Origin: Thalassobacillus sp043497085
GTDB taxonomy: Bacteria > Bacillota > Bacilli > Bacillales > Halobacillaceae
Assembly: GCA_043497085.1 (NCBI GenBank)
Contig: JBIEKI010000017.1
DNA: 64,000 nucleotides
Reading direction: 5' to 3' (one strand)
A program made the translations under genes and the position numbers. How positions within the stretch are numbered: position 1 is the first letter of the stretch; every line of letters begins with the position of its first letter. Under the pieces are notes generated by a model. That model saw only the letters and a list, made by a program, of their open reading frames with translations. It made no database searches and was not told where the DNA came from. This document shows positions 25,563 through 35,139 of the stretch, in pieces.

Positions 25563-25637
25563 GTCTATCTATTTATACTTATTTACTACAAGTAGACATA
25601 TAGTGTTGTAACAGGACAAGGCGAAAGGGGTATGAAG

Positions 25638-26528
25638 ATGGGGATTTCGTTGTACATGTTGTTATTTGCGTTGCTGTCACTATGCTTGTTAACGATTAAG
25701 AAGATTCATCATAATAAAGAGGATATTTCCCGAATGACCGGAATGATGACAGCCATGACACTAGGGATGGGAGTAGGGCTGATTGCTGGTGTGGTTTTCG
25801 GCATACTTCTGGTCGGTAACCTGTTCTCATCCACAATATGGGGAATGGGTGCAGGGATCATAATCGGCTTATTTGCTGGTTTGCCATTAAGTGTAGTAGC
25901 CATATTAGACGGGATGCTGTCGGGGCTAATGGGAGGGATGATGGGAGCCATGCTTGGAGAAATGATACCAAGTGATTATCGGGAGGCCATGGTGAAAATC
26001 CTTTTTCTTTTCTTTGTGGCAGTCTTCTCCTTGCTTCTCCAGCTTATTCATTTGGAACGGCGTCAGGAAAATGAACCCCTTCCCAACTATCCGCTGCTAG
26101 CCATGGGTCTGTTTGTGTTGTTTTCTGTCATTTTCCACCAGTTCGGGCCAATGTTTCCTGACCCTCTTCTGTTAGATCAGGAACATTCCCTTCCTGCTAA
26201 AGAGGAAAACAAGGTAACCATCCAAACAAAAGATTTCAGTTTTGGCCCTTCTAACGTCACCCTTCGTTCGGGAGAGAAAGTGATCCTGACGTTAGAAAAC
26301 CAAGGTGAAGTTGATCATGACCTGGAAATTATAGGCCTTACTACAACCGAGTCCCATGCTAATGACCCGGCGCATGACCACGGAACCGAAAATCTCCATT
26401 TGCATGCCTCACCGGGGGAACAAGCAACAATTGCATTCATACCTGCTGAAAGCGGCATATATCAGTTTGTATGTACATTGCCTGGACACGAAGAGGCGGG
26501 AATGGTTGGTACTTTCACCATTTCATAA
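25638..26528 (+). CDS. Membrane protein with C-terminal cupredoxin domain
   Basis: A 296-residue protein. Residues ~1-165 contain five to six membrane segments, with Gly/Met-rich helices (GLMGGMMGAMLGEM). Residues ~195-296 form a plastocyanin-like domain with the first copper His in VDHDLEI and the C-terminal set CTLPGHEEAGM (Cys, His, Met), facing outward. A His-rich loop (HDHGTENLHLHA) lies between. ATG 25638 is 7 nt after AAGGGG; 25632 is too close. The likely role is periplasm-side copper binding or electron transfer; the membrane part is of an unknown type. Confidence 0.85.
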   Translation: MGISLYMLLFALLSLCLLTIKKIHHNKEDISRMTGMMTAMTLGMGVGLIAGVVFGILLVGNLFSSTIWGMGAGIIIGLFAGLPLSVVAILDGMLSGLMGGMMGAMLGEMIPSDYREAMVKILFLFFVAVFSLLLQLIHLERRQENEPLPNYPLLAMGLFVLFSVIFHQFGPMFPDPLLLDQEHSLPAKEENKVTIQTKDFSFGPSNVTLRSGEKVILTLENQGEVDHDLEIIGLTTTESHANDPAHDHGTENLHLHASPGEQATIAFIPAESGIYQFVCTLPGHEEAGMVGTFTIS

Positions 26529-26623
26529 ACAATAAAGGAAACAAATTTTACGAAGCTCGAATGCCATTCAACTTAATACCAATCTCTCAAAGCACTCGCT
26601 CACTTTTCATTTAATTTATCAAA

Positions 26624-26660
26624 AATAAGCTGAAGGCATAAAAGCCTTCAGCTTATTCAG
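26624..26660. terminator. Terminator between convergent genes
   Basis: Perfect 14-bp stem AATAAGCTGAAGGC/GCCTTCAGCTTATT between the cupredoxin gene and the convergent permease. Confidence 0.75.
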
Positions 26661-26696
26661 TAGTAAGCTCATATGGATAAGATCCCGTAACATAAA

Positions 26697-28007
26697 TCAA
26701 TGATGTTTTTCTTCGTCATTAACATTTTGAAGGAAAACATGCTCGCCAATAAAAATGACAATGATAAACAAAAGGGAAACTGCTACTATCAACCAGTCAT
26801 GAACAATCTTTACCCAGATGAACGCCACCAAAACAATGGCATCGAGAATAATAGCTGTCAACACAATACCATTGTTCGCTTGAACTTTGTTACGTAAATG
26901 TTTGAACACTCCCCAATGGACGATCATATCCATCACAAGATATAAAATCGCCCCGACAGAAGCAATTCTGCTCAAATCGAAAACAACAGCCAGTACCATC
27001 GCTAGTACGACGGTGTAAACCAATGTATGCCTTTGGATACGCCCCGGCATTCCAAAATGGCTATGCGGGATAAGCTTCATATCTGTCAACATGGCAAGCA
27101 TTCGAGAAACAGCGAAAACACTTGCGATAATGCCAGAAATCGTTGCTATGATGGCAATACCTACGGTAAACCACAGGCCATAACTGCCGAACGCCGGTCT
27201 AGCTGCTTCAGCCAAAGAATAATCCTTCGCTTCAATGATGTCGTATAATGGGAGGTTGCTGGAAACGGCCCAGGCTACCAATAAATAAACAATCAAGCTG
27301 ATGGATATGGAAGCAACTATAGCTCTGCCTACATTTTTCTTAGGCTTGACAATCTCAGAACCACTATTGGTAATCGTCGTGAACCCTTTAAAAGATAAAA
27401 TCGTTAAAGCGACCGCAGCTACCATGCTGGGGATGGTAGAATCCGCCGTCCCGCTCCCCCCTTCAGCAGGTGTAATGGAAAACCCGGCAACCCATAGTCC
27501 TCCCAGAGCAAAAATGACTAACCCTAGTATCTTGAGAAGGGACACAATAGAAGTGAACGTTTGAATAAAACTGTTGCCTGATATGTTTACGAGGAAAGCG
27601 AAAACTAATAAACCGACACCTAACACAGGTACAAGGTAACTGGAATCATCAATGTTAAAAATCTGAAGGGTATAGGTCCCGAAAGTACGAGCTACCAGGC
27701 TCTGATTTATTACCATCGATACGGCCATCAGCATCGCTGCTGAGGCTGTTATGGTTCCTTTGCCATAAGCTTTTACAAGGAACATTCCTATTCCGCCTGC
27801 AGAAGGGTATTCGTTACTCATCTTTACATAGGAATAAGCACTAAACCCTGTAACAATCCCGCCAATAATAAACATAACAGGAAACCATGTTCCTGCCAGC
27901 TCAGCAACTTGTCCCAACAATGCAAATATCCCTGCACTGATCATAACACCTGTCCCCAGGCCTATTGCACCTATAAGGGAGAGGCTGTTCTTTTTGTATT
28001 GCCCCAT
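26697..28007 (-). CDS. APC-superfamily amino acid permease
   Basis: A 436-residue transporter with about twelve membrane segments. The N-terminus has IGAIGLGTGVMISAGIFALLG, the first unwound helix of the APC fold, and a later segment FKGFTTITNSGSEIVKPKKN is typical of the family. The start at 28007 follows GGGGTGAGAAC. A permease is out of theme among copper genes. It may import a metal-complexing amino acid such as His or Cys, but that is a guess. Substrate not readable. Confidence 0.88.
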   Translation of the reverse strand: MGQYKKNSLSLIGAIGLGTGVMISAGIFALLGQVAELAGTWFPVMFIIGGIVTGFSAYSYVKMSNEYPSAGGIGMFLVKAYGKGTITASAAMLMAVSMVINQSLVARTFGTYTLQIFNIDDSSYLVPVLGVGLLVFAFLVNISGNSFIQTFTSIVSLLKILGLVIFALGGLWVAGFSITPAEGGSGTADSTIPSMVAAVALTILSFKGFTTITNSGSEIVKPKKNVGRAIVASISISLIVYLLVAWAVSSNLPLYDIIEAKDYSLAEAARPAFGSYGLWFTVGIAIIATISGIIASVFAVSRMLAMLTDMKLIPHSHFGMPGRIQRHTLVYTVVLAMVLAVVFDLSRIASVGAILYLVMDMIVHWGVFKHLRNKVQANNGIVLTAIILDAIVLVAFIWVKIVHDWLIVAVSLLFIIVIFIGEHVFLQNVNDEEKHH

Positions 28008-28330
28008 TGTTCTCACCCCAAAAGTTATATTTCTTATCCTTTTCCCCTTTAATTGTGCAGTTTTTATGCAATTGAAAAGAATTACTATTAAAACACACAA
28101 ATAGGCGAAGTTTTCTATATGTACCTACATCATAAGAGAGAATGCTGCAAGTAAGAAATATTCAACGTCTTTTGTTCAATCCTAGTCTAAACTAAAACGA
28201 TCAGCCTTATTCTACGAGTGTTTTTGGGATAGTTGGAATCATTAAAGAACTTTTCGCTTACAACGATACGGGGAGTGAAAAATGACCTTATTCTGCTACA
28301 CTTTCATAATTTCTTTACATCATCTGCACA
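28008..28330. other. Divergent intergenic region
   Basis: About 320 bp between the permease and the multicopper oxidase, with no supported gene. Confidence 0.5.
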
Positions 28331-28369
28331 ATACCTGCAATATTTTGGGGTATACATAACAGGGTATAA
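28331..28369 (+). promoter_or_regulatory. CsoR-like motifs in front of the multicopper oxidase
   Basis: ATACATAACAGGGTATA (28352-28368) and an overlapping upstream GGGGTAT fit the recurring pattern. ATACATAAC is shared exactly with the DUF302 promoter. Confidence 0.5.
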
Positions 28370-28391
28370 AAAATTATGAGGTGAAGCAAAA

Positions 28392-29924
28392 ATGAACAGA
28401 AAAATTATCGGATCAATCATGATCATCATTCTTTTAGGAATCGGGGTAGTTATGTTTTTTAACTCTCCTCTTTATAACAACAGTACCACCCAATCCTTAC
28501 CAGGCGGGGTGACCGAAGGGAAAGGAACGAGCATTATGGAAGTGGGGAATCAGGAAGCGGGAGACCGACCGGTCAAAACATTCGACCTCACAGCCCAGGA
28601 GACAGAATGGGAAATTGGCAATGGAGAGACTGTGAATGCATGGACCTATAACGGGACAGTACCTGGGGAACCGTTGCGCGTAACTGAAGGGGATTACGTG
28701 CGAATTAATTTAAAAAATGAGTTGGAAGTCCCCGTTACCATTCACTGGCATGGTGTATTGCTACCTAATAAAATGGATGGGGTGCCAGGGCTGACGCAGA
28801 ATTCGGTCCAGCCAGGTGAGTCATTCACCTACGAGTATATCGCTGATGATGCAGGTACGTACTGGTATCATTCCCACCAGCACAGCTCCAAACAGGTAGA
28901 TAAAGGTTTGTACGGATCTCTGATTATTGAAGAAAAAGAAAAAGAGTATGAACAGGATGAATTCTTCATCCTCGACGAATGGGCTGTCAATCAAGAGAAA
29001 AGAGACCTATCCAATATGGGGGGGATGATGATGGGAGGCATGTCTGGTGACGGTGAAGCAGATACGAAGCAAATGTACGATACCTTCACCGTAAATGGAA
29101 AGACTGGCGAAGCTATTGAACCGCTTGTGATGGAAGAAGGGGAAACAGCTCGACTACGTTTCGTGAACGCGGGTTTCCAGCAACACCAATTGGTTTTCCC
29201 GAAAGGTTCCATGAAAGTGATCGCCAATGATGCCGAAAAAGTCAATGGCGAACAAGGTTCCACGAATGTAATGGAAATTGCACCAGGAGAACGGATTGAC
29301 GTAGAATTTACCAAACAGACAAGTGATGCAGCAGTCATCGCACAAAAAACAGATGTAGAAAATGCAGAAGATATGAGAATTCCAGTAGTTACAAAAGAAA
29401 ATGCAGATAATACGACGTCTGATATGGATGTCGCGGCAAGCACGGATATAGCGAACGGGGTTTCTTATGGCAGTGAAAAATTACTTTTTGAAGAAACGCC
29501 GGATCCTGATGTTACCTACAATATGGATTTGAGCATGGGAATGAATATGGGACAGGGAATGGCCTTTCAAATCAATAATGAGATTTTTCCCGACACCCCT
29601 CCCATTCAAGTAAAAGAAGGGGATATCGTAAAGGTGAACATTACGAATTCCGGGCGCATGAATCACCCGATGCACCTGCATGGCCACCGATTCCAGGTTG
29701 CTTCTAAAAATGGCAGTGCTTATGAGAACCCGATCGTCAAAGACTTGATTCATGTGAAGCCTGGAGAAGAATATACGGTTTATTTTGAAGCAAACAACAA
29801 GGGAGAATGGCTGTTCCACTGTCATGATAATAACCATGCAGATCGCGGCATGGTAACGATCGTCGATTATCAGGGTGTATATTCCCCGTTTGAAATCGGC
29901 GGAAAATATGACAACCAGCCTTGA
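28392..29924 (+). CDS. Multicopper oxidase (three-domain type)
   Basis: A 510-residue exported enzyme with an N-terminal membrane anchor or signal (about 5-24). Copper ligands are intact: HWHG (about 117), YWYHSHQH (about 157), HPMHLHGH (about 424) and WLFHCHDNNHADRGM (about 473). A Met-rich loop (GGMMMGGMSG) and MSMGMNMGQGM resemble those of cuprous oxidases. It likely oxidises Cu(I) to the less toxic Cu(II) outside the membrane. Own CsoR-like promoter and terminator, so monocistronic. Confidence 0.93.
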   Translation: MNRKIIGSIMIIILLGIGVVMFFNSPLYNNSTTQSLPGGVTEGKGTSIMEVGNQEAGDRPVKTFDLTAQETEWEIGNGETVNAWTYNGTVPGEPLRVTEGDYVRINLKNELEVPVTIHWHGVLLPNKMDGVPGLTQNSVQPGESFTYEYIADDAGTYWYHSHQHSSKQVDKGLYGSLIIEEKEKEYEQDEFFILDEWAVNQEKRDLSNMGGMMMGGMSGDGEADTKQMYDTFTVNGKTGEAIEPLVMEEGETARLRFVNAGFQQHQLVFPKGSMKVIANDAEKVNGEQGSTNVMEIAPGERIDVEFTKQTSDAAVIAQKTDVENAEDMRIPVVTKENADNTTSDMDVAASTDIANGVSYGSEKLLFEETPDPDVTYNMDLSMGMNMGQGMAFQINNEIFPDTPPIQVKEGDIVKVNITNSGRMNHPMHLHGHRFQVASKNGSAYENPIVKDLIHVKPGEEYTVYFEANNKGEWLFHCHDNNHADRGMVTIVDYQGVYSPFEIGGKYDNQP

Positions 29925-29933
29925 TCGTTAACA

Positions 29934-29977
29934 AAAAGCTGAGCCGTTCACAGTGGGTGTGAACGGCTCAGCTTTTA
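29934..29977. terminator. Terminator of the multicopper oxidase gene
   Basis: A long perfect stem AAAGCTGAGCCGTTCACA/TGTGAACGGCTCAGCTTT followed by T residues. Confidence 0.9.
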
Positions 29978-30084
29978 TTGATCAACCATTACCTATAGTA
30001 TAAGTTTTTGAAAACAACTAGTTTACTTTGACTTTTGATTTTTGGTGAAACAGCGCACGGTTTCCACTCATGTACTTCATCCAT

Positions 30085-30702
30085 TCACTTTTTTTTAGGC
30101 GAAAGAATCAATCTTCTCATAATCGAAGACATCAGGAATTCCTCATTTTCCACTCTCATCCCTGCCTGCCTAATATTATCCATCGTCTTGCGGTTGATAT
30201 TTGCCCCGACAATATGCAAACCGATTGGATTCAAAAAATCCATTACTTTCCCTGTAAGTTCATGATCACTCCGCATATGCTCCAACATAATGATTCTCCC
30301 TGACGGTTTTGTGACCCGGCGGATTTCTTTGAAGCCCTGTACTGGGTCAGGTACAGAACAAAAAACACAGGTAGAAACAACCGTGTCAAACGTATTATCA
30401 GGAAAGTCCATCTGTTGGGCATCCATTTCCATCAGCTCCACATGCTGAGGCAGCTTGTCAGCTTTTTCTCTCGCTTTTTGAAGCATTCCGGGGCTGAAAT
30501 CAATTCCTGTCACCTCCACATCAAGAGGGTAGTGCTTAAGGTTTGAGCCTGTTCCGACACCTACTTCCAATACGTTTCCATTCACATGTTTCATCAGGTC
30601 TTCCCGCCATTTTTCACGGATCATCCGATCCATCAAGTCGAATACACCGGAAATCCTGTTATACCTTTGCTTGATGGTTTCGGTCTGGTTATTTTTCTCC
30701 AT
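30085..30702 (-). CDS. SAM-dependent class I methyltransferase (UbiE-like)
   Basis: A 205-residue methyltransferase. Motif I is VLEVGVGTGSN (about 44-54), followed by VTGIDFSPGML, MDAQQMDFPDNTFD and the post-motif RVTKPSGRIIMLEHMR. The fold is complete. Close homologues are called phospholipid or quinone methyltransferases. It lies 45 bp downstream of the lipoprotein gene at 30748-31740 on the same strand and is probably in that operon. Substrate unknown. The last ~40 residues contain NPIGLHIVGANINRKT, a feature of this subgroup. Confidence 0.85.
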   Translation of the reverse strand: MEKNNQTETIKQRYNRISGVFDLMDRMIREKWREDLMKHVNGNVLEVGVGTGSNLKHYPLDVEVTGIDFSPGMLQKAREKADKLPQHVELMEMDAQQMDFPDNTFDTVVSTCVFCSVPDPVQGFKEIRRVTKPSGRIIMLEHMRSDHELTGKVMDFLNPIGLHIVGANINRKTMDNIRQAGMRVENEEFLMSSIMRRLILSPKKK

Positions 30703-30747
30703 AGAGGTCTCCCCTTATTTTATTAGCTGATGAGAGAAAAACCAAAA

Positions 30748-31740
30748 TTACTCAGCGACTGCTGTTCCTTGCTTAATAATTTGCTGCCAGTTTTCCCCGT
30801 TATCTTTCGTGATATAAGCAGCTTCCTTCTCCCCATCGCTGGCTAGTAGCGTAATTTCTGCTTCATTCGCAGGATTCTTCGCTAGATACAAGATGGCTTG
30901 ATTCGTTAATTCAGGAAGCTCCACCGTTTCAGAGGAGCGGTTTTCTAGATTCATGATTGCTAAATTGGATTCCCCATCATACGTAGCGTAATACAACCTG
31001 TCCCCTTCGAAATATACAGCAGTACCTTGAACGTTCTCTTTGACAGGTTCAAAGGTCTTTCCCGCATCTTCACTTAGATAGACCCCGGTTTCGTTTGATA
31101 CTGCAACTATATTTTCATCGGTCGGATGAACGGCAATGGCAAATGGGGAATTGTTCAATCCCTCTGCTTCCACCGCATCCCATGATGTTCCATCATCGAA
31201 ACTTCGGTAAAACCCGGCATCTAGCTCCGAGTTCGGCTGCATATTCAATAGATAAATGGCGTGGTTTTCATAACCAACCCCTATCGTATGAAAATCGCTT
31301 TCCCCTTCAAATCCCAAATTTTCCAGACTCCTCCCACCATCCGTACTTTTCTTAAGCCCTAACGGATTCGGCAAATCGGAATCTTTTCCGGGATGGCCTG
31401 ATGTATAGAAACCCTCATCTACAGCTGTAAAACCCATGTAGTCGTTGTTTTGGCCTGTTGTCTCCATCCACTTGCCATCTTTATAAAATTTAAGCCCGGT
31501 ATGGGAAGCGAATGCGATTCCGTTTTCCTGTTGCAAGTATCCCACACCATGGATATGGTCGGTAGACCCTTCAAACGGCTGAAGGAAATCTGAAGTATTA
31601 GAAGGCGAATCACTTGACTCGTTTGATTTGGTTGTTTCCGATTGACCGCTATCCTCTGTCTTTGTCTCCTCTTCATTTTGGCTACACCCAGCGATAATGA
31701 CGCCCACACTGAGCAAAGTGATAAGTAATAACTTGTTCAT
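30748..31740 (-). CDS. Lipoprotein with BNR/sortilin-like beta-propeller
   Basis: A 330-residue lipoprotein: lipobox IIAGC (Cys at about 19), Ser/Glu linker (to about 52), then a beta-propeller with repeated Asp-box units (STDGGRS, SFDDGTSWD, SEDAGKTFE, TKDNGENW). Bacillus homologues are labelled F510_1955-type glycosyl hydrolases, but no hydrolase residues are visible. Motif THIHGVGY near the first blade could bind metal. It sits in the copper cargo next to genes for lipoprotein processing (Lgt at 37165). Function not established. Confidence 0.83.
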   Translation of the reverse strand: MNKLLLITLLSVGVIIAGCSQNEEETKTEDSGQSETTKSNESSDSPSNTSDFLQPFEGSTDHIHGVGYLQQENGIAFASHTGLKFYKDGKWMETTGQNNDYMGFTAVDEGFYTSGHPGKDSDLPNPLGLKKSTDGGRSLENLGFEGESDFHTIGVGYENHAIYLLNMQPNSELDAGFYRSFDDGTSWDAVEAEGLNNSPFAIAVHPTDENIVAVSNETGVYLSEDAGKTFEPVKENVQGTAVYFEGDRLYYATYDGESNLAIMNLENRSSETVELPELTNQAILYLAKNPANEAEITLLASDGEKEAAYITKDNGENWQQIIKQGTAVAE

Positions 31741-31978
31741 CTAAAGCAACTCCTCTATAAAATGTCTGTTCACCATTATATCCTATTTTTATGGAGATTT
31801 TGTGAAGGTTACACAATCTATTCATAAATGCATAAAGGTTCCTACTTATATTCCATCTACGAGAAAATACACCTTCCCCACCGATTCTCCCCTGGTGGGA
31901 AGGTGAAACGGAAAAACTGCACGTTTTCTGCAAAAATAACTATTACTCTAGTAGTGTCATGAAAAGGAGGCAAAGACT

Positions 31979-32710
31979 ATGTACGAAATGTTGAATTGGC
32001 TCAGCAGAGTAGTGATGGAGCCGGTGATACAACTCTCCTACAGCGTACAGGAATGGCCGTTGTTTTATGCCATGGTTCTCGGTCTTGTAGGAGCTGCTGC
32101 TCCCTGTCAGTTGACAGGGAACATAGGAGCGATGACACTTTATGGTGCCCGGTCGTTCCGTGAAAAAATTCCTTGGCTGCATATCTGGATGTTCATTATA
32201 GGCAAGCTGGTCGTATTTTCATTATTAGGGTTGATATTCTGGCTGTTAGGTAAAGATGTCTTCCAGCAGCTCCAATCGATGTTCCCATGGTTGAGAAAAG
32301 CCATCGGCCCATTGCTGGTCATAATTGGGGCATACTTGGTGGGAGTGATAAAGTTTAACAAGACCGTGACTTTATTTAAAGTACCGGAGCGGTTATCCTC
32401 CCAGCAATCCCCATGGGGCAGTTTCTTTCTTGGATCTAGTTTTACACTGGCATTTTGCCCCACCATGTTCGTTTTGTTTTTCCTTACGTTGATGCCAATT
32501 GTCGTAGCAACCCCTTATGGTGCAGTCATGCCGATGGTATTCGGGATTGGGACGTCGATTCCTTTGTTGTTATTCATCGGACTGATTGCTTATTTCGGGC
32601 TGAGTGGCAACCTCATGAAGAAAGGACGCCGCGCCGGGACCATCGTCCAGCGTACTGCAGGTATGCTTTTGATTATTATCGGAGTGCTGGACACGTTGAC
32701 ATATTGGTAG
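31979..32710 (+). CDS. SafE/CcdA-like membrane transporter
   Basis: A 243-residue membrane protein with six to seven segments. Two halves each carry a Cys-Pro type motif in a helix (GAAAPCQLTGN at about 41-45 and LAFCPTMFV at about 159-163), the layout of the CcdA/DsbD_2/TauE-SafE group. AAAGGAGGCAAAGACT precedes the start. It lies 28 bp before the two-component genes in the same direction. It could carry reducing power or copper through the membrane; the Cys pair supports the first. Not settled. Confidence 0.78.
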   Translation: MYEMLNWLSRVVMEPVIQLSYSVQEWPLFYAMVLGLVGAAAPCQLTGNIGAMTLYGARSFREKIPWLHIWMFIIGKLVVFSLLGLIFWLLGKDVFQQLQSMFPWLRKAIGPLLVIIGAYLVGVIKFNKTVTLFKVPERLSSQQSPWGSFFLGSSFTLAFCPTMFVLFFLTLMPIVVATPYGAVMPMVFGIGTSIPLLLFIGLIAYFGLSGNLMKKGRRAGTIVQRTAGMLLIIIGVLDTLTYW

Positions 32711-32738
32711 ATATAGAAAGAAATCGAGGTTTGATATC

Positions 32739-34148
32739 ATGTTCAATAAACTATCATGGAAAGTAGCGTCCTTATTTTTTCTTTTCATTGCGATTGTGGA
32801 GATTTTACTCTTTTCCGTCCTGTATACCAACCTGGTGACCAGTCAGGTCGATGAAGTTTTAGAAGGGTTACTCGCACGTGGAAGCAGTCACCGGGACGTG
32901 CTTGAAAAAAACTTTGATGATATCACGTTGCAGCATGTAGCTCTCATGGAAACAGAAGCAGTCACCGATGTGGTTATCACCGGAAGCGATGGAGAAGTGC
33001 TATCAAAATCGACTACTGTTAGTGAAGAAATTGTTCGGCTGATTGAAAATAACAGAACTGCTGATATCGCCCATGAAGGCAGGATTATCGAGGACCGGTG
33101 GAGAATTGCCCCCTATATTGCGACACGATCACCGATTGTCATTGACGGGCAACGAATGGGAAATGTCTATATGTTCTCCCCATCTGATGTCGTCCAGCGT
33201 GTCGTGACAGAATTGACCCGGCAGTTTGTCATTATAGGGCTGTTCACCATTTTATTAACCATCATCACGATATTTATATTGTCGCGCTTCTTAACTTTCC
33301 CGCTGCTCCATATGAAACAAGTGACCGAACGCATGAGCGCTGGAGAAACGAACATTTCGCTTGAAACTATCAACCGGAAAGATGAGTTAGGTAATCTGGC
33401 TATATCCATTCAGACACTTGCGCGTGACCTGGACCATTTGAAGCGCGAACGGAACGATTTCCTCGCCAATATTGCCCACGAATTACGGACCCCGCTCACC
33501 TATATCAAAGGGTATGCGGACATAGCCGGTCGCACGAATTTATCGCAGGAAGAACGGTACCATTATTTAACGATTTTAAAAGAGGAAACGGAACAATTGA
33601 CGTTGCTGGTAAAGAATTTATTTGCATTAGCCAGGATGGATCAGAATCAATTTGCTATTATGCCAGAGCAAGTAAAATTATGTGGTTATTTGGAGAAGGT
33701 GGTCAGCCGGTTGAGCCCTGTTTTCGAAGAGAAACAAATCCAACTGCATTTGGATTGTCCGGTGGATGTAACAGCCCATGTGGATCCGGAGCGTTTTCAG
33801 CAAATTATTCTCAATTTGCTTGATAACGCATTGAAACACTCACCACCGGAGACGAAGATACAAGTAGTTGCCAGATCGCAGCATCCCGGTGCAGAAGTGA
33901 AGATTATCGATGAAGGAAGCGGGATCCCGGAAGAAGAACTCCCGTATATTTTTGATCGTCTCTACAGGGTAGATAAATCTCGTTCGAGATCAAGTGGAGG
34001 GTCCGGGTTAGGACTGGCAATTGTTAAGGAAATCGTTCGCCTGCATGAAGGTCATATACACGTGGAAAGCAGCCTCGATGAAGGGACGACTTTTACCATT
34101 GCTTTTCCAGGAGGAGATACAGATGATCAAAACGTTAATAGTCGATGA
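32739..34148 (+). CDS. Membrane sensor histidine kinase (second pair)
   Basis: A 469-residue kinase: segment (about 8-30), extracellular sensor (about 31-165), segment (about 166-190), HAMP, HisKA with NIAHELRTPLTYIKGYADIA (His about 244), and HATPase with NLLDNALKHS, DEGSGIPEE and GSGLGLA. The plan and the sensor motif (EKNFDDITLQHVALMETEAV) parallel the kinase at 17440, so the two are paralogues. It overlaps its regulator gene by 26 bp. Located between the membrane transporter and the second multicopper oxidase, so a copper or envelope stress signal is plausible. Confidence 0.92.
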   Translation: MFNKLSWKVASLFFLFIAIVEILLFSVLYTNLVTSQVDEVLEGLLARGSSHRDVLEKNFDDITLQHVALMETEAVTDVVITGSDGEVLSKSTTVSEEIVRLIENNRTADIAHEGRIIEDRWRIAPYIATRSPIVIDGQRMGNVYMFSPSDVVQRVVTELTRQFVIIGLFTILLTIITIFILSRFLTFPLLHMKQVTERMSAGETNISLETINRKDELGNLAISIQTLARDLDHLKRERNDFLANIAHELRTPLTYIKGYADIAGRTNLSQEERYHYLTILKEETEQLTLLVKNLFALARMDQNQFAIMPEQVKLCGYLEKVVSRLSPVFEEKQIQLHLDCPVDVTAHVDPERFQQIILNLLDNALKHSPPETKIQVVARSQHPGAEVKIIDEGSGIPEEELPYIFDRLYRVDKSRSRSSGGSGLGLAIVKEIVRLHEGHIHVESSLDEGTTFTIAFPGGDTDDQNVNSR

Positions 34149-34800
34149 CGAGCAACGGATGCTTGACTTGATAGCTTTATATCTAAAGCCGGAAGGCTTT
34201 CACTGTGAGCAAGCGACATCCGGAAAGGAAGCGATCAAACAGGTAAGACACACCACTTACGACGTCATCCTGTTAGATATCATGATGCCGGAGATGAGTG
34301 GCTGGGAGGTTTGTAAGTCTATACGGGAAACCTCCGAGGTACCTGTCATCATGATTACCGCACGGGAACAAAAAGAGGATATCGTCAAAGGGCTGAAGCT
34401 TGGAGCAGATGATTATGTTACAAAACCTTTTGATGGGGATGAACTGATAGCACGAATAAAGGCGGTGTTAAGAAGAACAGGTAAGAGGGATCGTATTGAA
34501 ATCGATGGACTTGCCTGGGATGGGGTCAACCATGAACTTACCTACCATGAGGAACCCATCAAACTGACCCCGAAAGAATTCGCCATCATCGGCTATGTGA
34601 TGAAGCGCCCTAATCGTGTCTATAACCGCGATCAATTGATCGAGTTGATTTGGGGACTTGATTCGGAGACAGAAGGACGTACCATTGATTCCCATGTGCG
34701 GAATATGCGGGAAAAAGTCAGGGGGTCCGGATTCCCGATCGATGATTACTTTCAAACGGTGTGGGGCATCGGTTACAAGTGGGTGCAGCCTCGATCATAA
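34123..34800 (+). CDS. OmpR/PhoB-family response regulator (second pair)
   Basis: A 225-residue regulator with phospho-acceptor Asp at about 51 (VILLDIMMPEMSGW), conserved Lys in YVTKPF and a C-terminal winged helix ending VWGIGYKW. The ATG at 34123 follows AGGAGGAGATACAG and overlaps the kinase by 26 bp, so translation is coupled. Paralogous to the regulator at 16765. Targets unknown, with the adjacent oxidase gene a likely one. Confidence 0.93.
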   Translation: MIKTLIVDDEQRMLDLIALYLKPEGFHCEQATSGKEAIKQVRHTTYDVILLDIMMPEMSGWEVCKSIRETSEVPVIMITAREQKEDIVKGLKLGADDYVTKPFDGDELIARIKAVLRRTGKRDRIEIDGLAWDGVNHELTYHEEPIKLTPKEFAIIGYVMKRPNRVYNRDQLIELIWGLDSETEGRTIDSHVRNMREKVRGSGFPIDDYFQTVWGIGYKWVQPRS

Positions 34801-34854
34801 AATAGAAATCTTGATAGTAATCTGGTTCATTTAATAAATATAGTTTAATTAGTT

Positions 34855-34892
34855 GAAACGCTTGGATGAAAATAACATTTAAGCGTTTTTTG
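34855..34892 (+). terminator. Terminator of the second two-component operon
   Basis: AAACGCTT (34856-34863) pairs with AAGCGTTT (34881-34888), then a T-run. Confidence 0.75.
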
Positions 34893-35139
34893 CATACGTA
34901 AGCTGTTAGCTATTGGATGATATCATTCATTTTTGGTACTCCCTGTGCCATTCTCAACCGACGAATTCTATTCCGTAGCTGTCCTATAAAAGGATTCGAT
35001 TACAAAACTCCTCTTTGATATATTGCCCAATTTGTCATGATGTCACAAAATCATCACATATATTCTGGAATTAATGCACAATTTCTCAATAAATACCTGC
35101 TAATTTTAAATAACTAAAACTTATTAAAGGGAGAGTACT
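34893..35139. other. Intergenic region before the second multicopper oxidase
   Basis: About 245 bp. No gene and no clear CsoR-like site seen, unlike the first oxidase. Confidence 0.5.
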
